Part shown: positions 6,487-12,180 of the stretch, one piece after another
Layout of the letters: every line of letters starts with the position of its first letter
Numbering within the stretch: position 1 is the stretch's first letter
Assembly (NCBI GenBank): GCA_946185305.1
Contig: CAMHJE010000057.1
Location: 1-13,502 of the forward strand
Direction: 5' to 3'
DNA: 13,502 nt
Origin: UBA3792 sp946185305
Lineage (GTDB): Bacteria > Bacillota > Clostridia > Christensenellales > CAG-138
The notes under the pieces: generated by a model
Told to the model about the DNA's origin: nothing
Seen by the model: only the letters and a program-made list of their open reading frames with translations
The model's database searches: none
Position numbers and translations under genes: made by a program

Positions 6487-7581
6487 ATGAAGAAACGGAA
6501 CCGCAACCGCATACATCCCCTGTGGCTGCTGCTGATGGCGGCGGCGCTGTTTGCGCTGCTCGTTTTGCTGTTTGTGATGGTGCGCGCGCTTGCGTCGCCT
6601 GCGCCTGCGGCGGGCCCCACGCCCTCCCCCACCGTGCCGCCCACACCCGCGCCCACGCGCGTGGATCTGTATGCCTACTACAACTTTTCCGAAACGCAGC
6701 AGATCCCGGTCTTTGACCACCGCGAAAACCGGCTGATCGTGATGGACTTTGAGGCGTACATCATCGGCGTCGTCGGGGCGGAAATGCCGACCGCCTACGC
6801 GCCGGAGGCTTTGAAGGCGCAGGCCGTCGCCGCGCGGACGTATGCGCTCCGCAAGATCCTGCGCGGAAACTGTCAGCAGCACCCCGAAGCCGCGATCTGC
6901 ACCGACTCGAAATGCTGTCAGGCGTACATCAGCCTGAAGCGTATGGAGGAGCGTTGGGGCGACGAGGCCGGAATGCGCTACAACAAGCTGGCCGAGGCCG
7001 TGATGGCGACCGCGGGACAGGTGCTGGTCTATAACGGCGAGGTGGTGGACGCGATGTTCCACGCGTGTTCCGGCGGCATGACCGAAAATTCCGAGAACGT
7101 CTATCAAAACGCGCTGCCGTATCTGCGCGGCGTCGAAAGCCCGTATGAGGACCCGATGCGCACGCAGACCGTTTCGGTGTCCTACGCCGAGGCCGCGGAG
7201 AAGATCAACGCCGCCTACCCTGACGCGAAGGTGACGCCCGAAACCGTGAAGGATGCCGTAGCGATCACCGAAACGTTCCCCAGCGGGCGCGTCAAGACCG
7301 TGCGGCTCGGCGAAATCGAGATCGTCGGCAAGCGTCTCAGAACCGTGTTCGACCTCGAAAGCGCGATGTACACGATTGAAAAAACCGACGAAGGCTTTGT
7401 GTTCTCGGTCAGGGGCTACGGCCACGGCGTGGGCATGAGTCAGAACGGCGCGAACGGCATGGCGCAGCACGGCTATACCTACGATCAGATTTTGAAGCAC
7501 TATTACACCGGCGTGACGATTGAAAGCGACCTCAATCACATGAGCGTTGCGCGGACGCCGGGGCCAACGGCGAAGCCATAA
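6487..7581 (+). CDS. spoIID: SpoIID-family peptidoglycan lytic transglycosylase
   Basis: SpoIID cleaves peptidoglycan glycan strands during forespore engulfment; related proteins act in other cell-wall remodelling. The 364-residue protein has a basic N-terminus (MKKRNRNR), one membrane segment (about 12-34) and a short Pro/Thr linker (43-57). The SpoIID domain includes YIIGVVGAEMP with probable catalytic E99, EALKAQAVAARTYA (107-120), FHACSGG (191-197) and GYGHGVGMSQNGA (310-322), ending ILKHYYTGV. C138, C143, C144, H192 and C194 recall the family's metal-binding site. There is no Shine-Dalgarno, but the basic start followed by the membrane helix makes this ATG convincing. A 17-residue tail with Pro and Thr follows the domain. 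SpoIID versus a vegetative SpoIID-like paralogue cannot be decided because no neighbouring sporulation genes are visible. Confidence 0.88.
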   Translation: MKKRNRNRIHPLWLLLMAAALFALLVLLFVMVRALASPAPAAGPTPSPTVPPTPAPTRVDLYAYYNFSETQQIPVFDHRENRLIVMDFEAYIIGVVGAEMPTAYAPEALKAQAVAARTYALRKILRGNCQQHPEAAICTDSKCCQAYISLKRMEERWGDEAGMRYNKLAEAVMATAGQVLVYNGEVVDAMFHACSGGMTENSENVYQNALPYLRGVESPYEDPMRTQTVSVSYAEAAEKINAAYPDAKVTPETVKDAVAITETFPSGRVKTVRLGEIEIVGKRLRTVFDLESAMYTIEKTDEGFVFSVRGYGHGVGMSQNGANGMAQHGYTYDQILKHYYTGVTIESDLNHMSVARTPGPTAKP

Positions 7582-7651
7582 GCGGAGCGAAATCCGAACT
7601 GCGTCCGGCCAAGATCACTTCCCTCTACAAAGAAGCAAGCAAGGAGAAAGC

Positions 7652-8278
7652 ATGTCCAAGACCTTTGAGCCGCTGTCCGAAACGGCGGGCGTATTCACCG
7701 ACGAGCTGCACCGCTTCAACGAGGATTCGACGCGGCTTGTGCATTTTTTGAAGGTGCGGCCGTCTGATCGCGTGCTTGATCTCGGCACCGGCTGCGGCAT
7801 CCTCGCGATCTACGCCGCGGCGCTCTACGGCGGCGCCTACACAGGCATCGACGCCGACCCGGACGCGATTGCGCTGGCCGAGGCGGGCGCGGCAAAAAGC
7901 GGCCTTGCCATCGACTTTCTCCGTATGAACGTAACGGATGCGCCGGCGCACTTCGGGCACGGCACGTTCGACCGCGTAATCGCCAATCCGCCCTACTTCA
8001 CGACCGGCGACGCGGGCGCGCGCGCCCTGCAGCGCCACGCGGACGGCGATCTGCTTTCCGACTGGTGCCGCGCCGCATTTCTGCTGCTGAACAACGGCGG
8101 CACGCTGTCGCTCTGCTACCCTGCGGACAAGCTCGCCGCGCTGTTCCGCGCGCTCGATCAGAACCGCCTTGCGCCCAAGCGCCTTGCCCTTGTCGGCAAA
8201 AACGGCGCCGCGCGGCTTGCGCTCGTCGAGGCAAAAAAGCTCGGCGGCGACGGCGTGACCGTGACGTATACCGAATAA
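7652..8278 (+). CDS. SAM-dependent N6-adenine methyltransferase, TrmN6/YabB-like
   Basis: A class I S-adenosylmethionine methyltransferase. Residues 41-50 (VLDLGTGCGI) form motif I, an acidic GIDADPDA (65-72) forms motif II, and NPPY (112-115) is the catalytic motif of N6-adenine and N5-glutamine methyltransferases. The overall pattern fits the YfiC/TrmN6 and B. subtilis YabB group, which methylates A37 of tRNA1(Val) in E. coli. At 208 residues it is about 40 shorter than typical members, mainly at the C-terminus. The frame is open further upstream, but the ATG at 7652 is chosen because AAGGAG (7641-7646) sits just before it. It lies 70 nt after spoIID in the same direction and is followed at once by a terminator. 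The substrate is inferred only. Confidence 0.8.
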   Translation: MSKTFEPLSETAGVFTDELHRFNEDSTRLVHFLKVRPSDRVLDLGTGCGILAIYAAALYGGAYTGIDADPDAIALAEAGAAKSGLAIDFLRMNVTDAPAHFGHGTFDRVIANPPYFTTGDAGARALQRHADGDLLSDWCRAAFLLLNNGGTLSLCYPADKLAALFRALDQNRLAPKRLALVGKNGAARLALVEAKKLGGDGVTVTYTE

Positions 8279-8289
8279 CGAGCTCCGTT

Positions 8290-8321
8290 GCCCTGTTCGA
8301 TTGCGGAACGGGGCTTTTTTT
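8290..8321 (+). terminator. Intrinsic terminator after the methyltransferase gene
   Basis: A 9-bp stem GCCCTGTTC / GAACGGGGC with one G-U pair and a 7-nt loop, followed by seven T residues. It lies 12 nt after the methyltransferase stop codon. Confidence 0.9.
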
Positions 8322-8334
8322 CTCTCGAAAAGTG

Positions 8335-8343
8335 TGCTATACT
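8335..8343 (+). promoter_or_regulatory. Extended -10 promoter for the barnase-barstar pair
   Basis: TGCTATACT is an extended -10 element (TG-n-TATACT). The expected -35 position falls in the T tract of the preceding terminator and matches poorly, which an extended -10 can tolerate. Transcription would start near 8350, giving a 5' leader of only about 16 nt. The AGGAGA ribosome binding site is at 8353-8358. Confidence 0.55.
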
Positions 8344-8365
8344 GTCCGCAACAGGAGACACCGCC

Positions 8366-9073
8366 ATGAAACGAATGCAAAAACCCATCCTTTGGCTGCT
8401 GACGCTGCTGCTTGCGCTCGGCTGCCTTGCCTGCGCGCCGCAAAGCGCCGCCGCACGTCCGACCCCCGCGCCGTCGTTCGCCAACGACCTTTGGACGGCT
8501 CCCCCGCCGGAGGCGACAACAGCGCCGACCCCGGAGCCGACCGCCGCACCCACAGCGGAACCGACAGAAGCGCCCACAGCGGAACCGACAGAAGCACCGA
8601 CCGCCGCGCCCACAGCGGCGCCGACCGCGACGCCGACCTCGACGCCCAAGCCGACCGCGACGCCGAAGCCCACGGCAACCCCGAAGCCGACCAAGACGCC
8701 GCGCCCGACCGCGACGCCCGCGGCCATCGACGAGAACGGCGTTTACGACAGCAAGGACGAGGTCGCGCTGTACCTCTACACCTACGGGCATCTGCCGTCG
8801 AACTACATCACCAAGCGCGAGGCGCAATCGCTCGGCTGGTCGGGCGGCTCGCTCGAACGGTATGCGCCCGGCAAGTGTATCGGCGGCGACCGGTTCGGCA
8901 ACTATGAAAAGCTGCTCCCGACCGAGAAGGGCCGGACGTACTATGAATGTGACATCGACACGCTCGGCAGCCGTTCGCGCGGGGCAAAGCGCATCGTCTA
9001 CTCGACGGACGGGCTGATCTACTACACCGACGACCATTACGCATCGTTCACGCTGCTCTACGGCAAGCCGTGA
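8366..9073 (+). CDS. Lipoprotein-type secreted barnase-family ribonuclease with Pro/Thr stalk
   Basis: A barnase-type (microbial RNase N1/T1 superfamily) endoribonuclease of 235 residues. Residues 1-23 form a lipoprotein-like signal (MKRMQKPILWLLTLLLALGC, with C20 or C23 as lipid anchor). Residues about 48-119 are a low-complexity Pro/Thr/Ala/Glu then Pro/Thr/Lys stalk. Residues 124-235 align throughout with barnase: YLYTYGHLPSNYITKREAQSLGW, APGKCIGGD, ECDID and HYASF. Known catalytic or substrate residues are kept: K150 (barnase K27), E194 (general base E73), R205 (R83), R209 (R87) and H224 (general acid H102), so it should be active. C171 and C195 replace Ser and Ala of barnase. The start at 8366 is set by AGGAGA at 8353-8358. 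The barstar gene begins 14 nt downstream. Surface display is inferred. Confidence 0.93.
   Translation: MKRMQKPILWLLTLLLALGCLACAPQSAAARPTPAPSFANDLWTAPPPEATTAPTPEPTAAPTAEPTEAPTAEPTEAPTAAPTAAPTATPTSTPKPTATPKPTATPKPTKTPRPTATPAAIDENGVYDSKDEVALYLYTYGHLPSNYITKREAQSLGWSGGSLERYAPGKCIGGDRFGNYEKLLPTEKGRTYYECDIDTLGSRSRGAKRIVYSTDGLIYYTDDHYASFTLLYGKP
8549..8596 (+). repeat. 24-bp tandem repeat inside the Pro/Thr stalk
   Basis: Two almost identical 24-bp units (8549-8572 and 8573-8596) encode the stalk repeat PTAEPTEA. They sit within a longer low-complexity stretch (about 8508-8725), consistent with stalk length change by slippage. Confidence 0.8.
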
Positions 9074-9087
9074 CGAAAGGAGACGCT

Positions 9088-9369
9088 ATGCGATACTATC
9101 ATTTGGACGGGCGGCGCATGACCAACAAGGAAGCCGCGCACCGGTATCTTGCCAAAAAGCTCGGCTTTCCGGCGCACTACGGCCACAACCTCGACGCGCT
9201 GAACGACTGCCTTTGGGACATGCCGGAGCTGAACGCAGACGCCGCGATCATCCTGCACCGGCCCGACGCGCTTTTGCGGCGGCTCGGGGACTACGGCGAA
9301 ACGCTGCTGACCGTGCTTTCGGACAACGCCGAACAAAAGGGCTGGCGGTTTACGACAAGCGCCCGCTGA
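9088..9369 (+). CDS. Barstar-family ribonuclease inhibitor
   Basis: A small cytoplasmic protein of 93 residues with no signal peptide, matching barstar, which plugs the active site of barnase. HYGHNLDALNDCL (30-42) corresponds to barstar YYGENLDALWDCL, keeping D36 (barstar D35, the key contact to the RNase active site) and D40 (D39). E71 in YGETLLTV corresponds to E76. Barstar Y29 and W38, which also touch barnase, are replaced by H30 and N39, suggesting a co-adapted interface. AAAGGAG at 9076-9082 sets the ATG at 9088; a GTG six codons upstream in frame is rejected because it overlaps the RNase stop region. It would protect the producer from the RNase before export. A terminator follows. Confidence 0.93.
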   Translation: MRYYHLDGRRMTNKEAAHRYLAKKLGFPAHYGHNLDALNDCLWDMPELNADAAIILHRPDALLRRLGDYGETLLTVLSDNAEQKGWRFTTSAR

Positions 9370-9399
9370 CAACTTACCTTCCCTATCAAAGTATTTTTG

Positions 9400-9427
9400 C
9401 GTCCTGCCATGCGGCGGGACGTTTTTT
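9400..9427 (+). terminator. Intrinsic terminator after barstar
   Basis: A 9-bp stem CGTCCTGCC / GGCGGGACG with one T-G pair and an ATGC loop, followed by six T residues. It lies 30 nt after the barstar stop codon. Confidence 0.92.
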
Positions 9428-9689
9428 CATCTCGGGACAACTGCTTTTTTCATATCGCGCGCGGCCTCGGTCGGCAGATCGGATTTTCGTGCAAAAAAGC
9501 TGTATAATCATGCTTGTATACCAGACGCCACCCGCTGCAGGCGGCGCTGTGCCATGCGGTGTCGATGTGCAAAAGCTGTCTGTTTTCGAGATCTTTTCGT
9601 CCGGATATCGGCTGTATACCGGATGTTCAAAATCACAATCGGAACCGTGGTATATTAGTATCAAAAGCAAAGAACGTGTAAAGAATCGG
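9428..9689 (+). other. Gene-free gap upstream of the sugar ABC operon
   Basis: No supported gene. It holds a perfect TATAAT (9503-9508) without a good -35 box, an imperfect hairpin at 9600-9623 (TCCGGATA ... TATACCGGA with one bulged base), and two copies of TGTATACC (9515-9522 and 9613-9620) 98 bp apart. A small RNA or regulator-binding region for the downstream operon is possible but unproven. Confidence 0.4.
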
Positions 9690-9718
9690 TTGACAAACCC
9701 GGCAAATGAGATTATGAT
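9690..9718 (+). promoter_or_regulatory. Strong promoter of the sugar-binding protein gene
   Basis: A perfect TTGACA (9690-9695) and TATGAT (9713-9718) with a 17-bp spacer; start of transcription expected near 9725. The -35 box lies inside a small inverted repeat GGTT-GACA-AACC (9688-9699). I see no convincing catabolite-responsive element. Confidence 0.85.
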
Positions 9719-9724
9719 AGTATA

Positions 9725-9841
9725 AGGAAAAAGATGAACAAAGGGGGATTCCCTTGCCCTGTGCCTTTGGCGCGGGGCCGTCCTTGACCGAGTCTTTTCA
9801 TTGCTTTCAAAAAAGCAAAATGCAATAGGAGGAAGAAAAGA
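9725..9841 (+). promoter_or_regulatory. Structured leader of the binding-protein mRNA
   Basis: The 117-nt leader has a 10-bp hairpin at 9756-9778 (GCCCTGTGCC-TTT-GGCGCGGGGC, two T-G pairs) and a 7-bp hairpin TTGCTTT-CAAA-AAAGCAA at 9801-9818, just before the AGGAGG site (9827-9832). Neither has a T tract typical of a terminator, so mRNA stability or translation control is more likely than attenuation. No known riboswitch was recognised. Confidence 0.5.
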
Positions 9842-12064
9842 ATGAAAAGAACGTTAGCTATTCTGTTGGCGCTCGTCATGGTTCTGGGCATCGTCGCCTG
9901 CACGCCGGCGTCCGCGAACCCGACCACCGCGCCCACGCAGAGCGGTACGACCGATACCGGCACGACCGACGCCGGCACGAAGGCCGCCTCTACTGGCAGC
10001 GAGCTTGCCGGTGAGTACACGATCACCGTATGGTGCGCCGAGAAGGTCGTGGATCTGACCAAGCAGCAGATCGCGGACTTCAACGCCTCCAACGAGTACG
10101 GCATCAAGTTCAACGCGACCGTTGAAGCGGTCGGCGAAGGCGATGCGGCGTCGAAGATGACCGCCGACGTGGAAGCGGGCGGCGACATCTACTTCTTCGC
10201 GCAGGACCAGCTGAACCGTCTCGTTCAGGCGGCGGCCCTCGACCCGCTCGGCAAGAGCGCCGTTGAGTTTGTCGAAACCAGCAACGTCGAAGCGGCGGTC
10301 ACGGCGGCGATCACCGGCGGCACCTACTACGCCTACCCGGTCACCGCGGACAACACCTACTTTGTCTACTATGACAAGTCGGTCGTGAAGGAAGAGTCTC
10401 TGGACGACATCGCCAAGATGATCGCGGACTGCGAAGCGGCGGGCAAGACCTTCTGCTTCGACCTCAAGAACGGCTGGTATCTGCCTTCGTTCTTCTTCGG
10501 CACCGGCTGCAAATCCCTTTGGGAAGCCGATGACGACGGCAAGTTCCTCTCCGTTTCCGACAACTTCAATTCCGACAAGGGCTTCCTCGCGGCCAAGGCG
10601 ATGAACACCGTGATGTCCTCCGACAAGTTCGTCGGCACCAACGAGACCTCCGAGTTCAGCAGCAACCCCGCGGCGGGCTTTGTCATCAGCGGTACGTGGA
10701 ACAAGGAAAATGCGCTGAGCATCCTCGGCGACAACTTCGGCGCGGCGCCGCTGCCCAAGTTCACCGTGGACGGCCAGACCTTCCAGCTCAGCCCGTTCAC
10801 GGGCAGCAAGCTCGTCGGCGTTAAGCCGCACACCGATGCGAAGCTGAACGCGGCGGTGCACCGTCTTGCGCAGTATCTGACCGGTGAGAAGGCACAGATC
10901 GAAAGATTCTCCGCCGCCGGTTGGGGTCCCTCCAACATCGCTGCTTGCCAGAGCGACACCGTCCTCGCGGATGCCGTTATCGGCGCTATCGCAAAGCAGG
11001 CGCCCTTCTCCGTCATGCAGGGCAACATCCCCGGCAACTGGTGGAGCAGCAGCGCGCAGGTTCTCGGCGAGGCGCTTGAAAAGGCAACCAACGACGACGA
11101 GATCCGTGCGGCTTTGAAGGCCTACGAAGAGTCCCTCGGCGACTACCTCAAGAAGGAAGGCGAAGAGGAGCTTCCCGATTACTGGGGCGTTATCGGCAGC
11201 TTTGAAGGCAGCGCCTGGGCGACCGACATGAAGATGACCGAGCAGGAGCCGGGCATCTGGGTATCCGATCCGATCCCGATGAAGGCCGGCGATGAATTCA
11301 AGATTCGTATGAATGCGGACTGGACCAACAACTACGGCATCGAGGCCGACGGTTCAACGACCGCGGGTGGCACGACCAACAACGTCAAGGTTCCGGCGGA
11401 CGATACCTACACCGTCAAGTTCGACGCCAACACCGTCACGCTGTCCTTCTACAACCAGGACGGCGTCGTTCCCGAAGCGGCTCCCGCTCCCGAGGCTGAC
11501 GGCGAAGAAGCGGCCGAGCCCGATACCTGGGCGCTGATCGGCGGCATCATGGGCACCACCTGGGATACCGACTTCCCGATGAAGGAAGGCGACGCAGGCG
11601 TTTGGAAGGTCTCCGTTGTGCTGAAGGCCGGCGATGAATTCAAGGTTCGCGCCAATGCGGACTGGGCCAAGAACTACGGCATCACCGACGGCGCAGCCGT
11701 ACAGGACGGCGGCAACATCGTCGCGGAAGAGGACGGCAGCTACATCGTCACCCTCAATCTGAACGATGAGACCCTCACCGTGGAAAAGGCGACCTGGACC
11801 GTGATCGGCGGCATCCTCGAATCCGGCTGGGGCAAGGACTTTGACATGACCGAGGTCGAGACCGGCGTTTGGAAGTCCGAAGCTCTCGCGCTGAAGGCCG
11901 GTGAAGAGTTCAAGTGCCGCGCCAATGCGGACTGGGCGATCAACTACGGTCTGACCGACGGCGTAGCCGTACAGGACGGCGGCAACGTGAAGGTGGAAGC
12001 GGACGGCACCTACGTCATCACGCTCGACATCAACGCGCTGACCATCACGCTCGGCGCCGAATAA
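9842..12064 (+). CDS. Carbohydrate ABC transporter binding lipoprotein with three SusE/F-like repeats
   Basis: A 740-residue extracellular solute-binding protein. Residues 1-20 (MKRTLAILLALVMVLGIVAC) form a lipoprotein signal with anchor C20, followed by a Thr-rich linker to about 57. Residues about 58-440 look like a MalE-type (family 1) oligosaccharide-binding domain, with YYAYPVTADNTYFVYYDKSVV, an AAGFVISGTWN segment and YLTGEKAQIERF. Three C-terminal repeats follow at about 447-540, 562-650 and 651-740, each with the pattern W..IGG/S...W..D..M....G.W......LKAGDEFK.R.NADW..NYG. This resembles SusE/SusF starch-binding modules, with X25-type starch modules as an alternative. An acidic Pro/Ala/Glu linker separates repeats 1 and 2. 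AGGAGG at 9827-9832 sets the start. With the MalF-like permease downstream, maltodextrin or starch-fragment import is likely; the exact ligand is inferred. Confidence 0.9.
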   Translation: MKRTLAILLALVMVLGIVACTPASANPTTAPTQSGTTDTGTTDAGTKAASTGSELAGEYTITVWCAEKVVDLTKQQIADFNASNEYGIKFNATVEAVGEGDAASKMTADVEAGGDIYFFAQDQLNRLVQAAALDPLGKSAVEFVETSNVEAAVTAAITGGTYYAYPVTADNTYFVYYDKSVVKEESLDDIAKMIADCEAAGKTFCFDLKNGWYLPSFFFGTGCKSLWEADDDGKFLSVSDNFNSDKGFLAAKAMNTVMSSDKFVGTNETSEFSSNPAAGFVISGTWNKENALSILGDNFGAAPLPKFTVDGQTFQLSPFTGSKLVGVKPHTDAKLNAAVHRLAQYLTGEKAQIERFSAAGWGPSNIAACQSDTVLADAVIGAIAKQAPFSVMQGNIPGNWWSSSAQVLGEALEKATNDDEIRAALKAYEESLGDYLKKEGEEELPDYWGVIGSFEGSAWATDMKMTEQEPGIWVSDPIPMKAGDEFKIRMNADWTNNYGIEADGSTTAGGTTNNVKVPADDTYTVKFDANTVTLSFYNQDGVVPEAAPAPEADGEEAAEPDTWALIGGIMGTTWDTDFPMKEGDAGVWKVSVVLKAGDEFKVRANADWAKNYGITDGAAVQDGGNIVAEEDGSYIVTLNLNDETLTVEKATWTVIGGILESGWGKDFDMTEVETGVWKSEALALKAGEEFKCRANADWAINYGLTDGVAVQDGGNVKVEADGTYVITLDINALTITLGAE
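11177..12061 (+). repeat. Tandem in-gene repeats encoding three SusE/F-like modules
   Basis: Three tandem domain-coding units starting near 11177, 11525 and 11792. Units 1 and 2 share AAGGCCGGCGATGAATTCAA. Units 2 and 3 share GCCAATGCGGACTGGG and GCCGTACAGGACGGCGGCAA in the same relative places. Conservation at the DNA level points to fairly recent internal duplication. Unit 1 differs in the loop after NYG. Confidence 0.8.
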
Positions 12065-12084
12065 TCCATCACGAACGAATCGGT

Positions 12085-12160
12085 CCGGCGGGGCACGCCC
12101 CGTCCGGGTCTGATTCCGGCACATTTCGGTTGGAGCCGGACGGCGGCTCCAACCGATTTT
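12085..12160 (+). terminator. Two hairpins between binding protein and permease genes
   Basis: The 116-nt gap holds a GC-rich hairpin at 12085-12107 (CGGGG-CACG-CCCCG with outer CCGG/CCGG and one bulge) and a perfect 11-bp hairpin at 12127-12155 (CGGTTGGAGCC / GGCTCCAACCG, 7-nt loop). The second is followed by only four T residues. This is best read as a leaky terminator or mRNA-stabilising structure that gives more binding protein than permease. Confidence 0.65.
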
Positions 12161-12180
12161 CCGTTCAAAGGGGGTGTATT

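Noticed and set aside
6406..7539. 377-aa minus-strand open frame over spoIID
   Set aside because: It is antisense to a well-supported SpoIID domain and ends in low-complexity Arg/His sequence.
7625..9037. 470-aa minus-strand Arg/Gly-rich open frame
   Set aside because: It is antisense to the methyltransferase and the barnase gene, and its composition mirrors the Pro/Thr stalk repeats and GC-rich codons.
9070..9087. GTG start six codons upstream for barstar
   Set aside because: It would overlap the barnase stop codon, and the strong AAAGGAG site lies downstream of it and before the ATG at 9088.
9213..9725. 170-aa plus-strand open frame spanning the barstar end, terminator and promoter
   Set aside because: It lies in the wrong frame of barstar and crosses an intrinsic terminator and the next promoter; no protein features.
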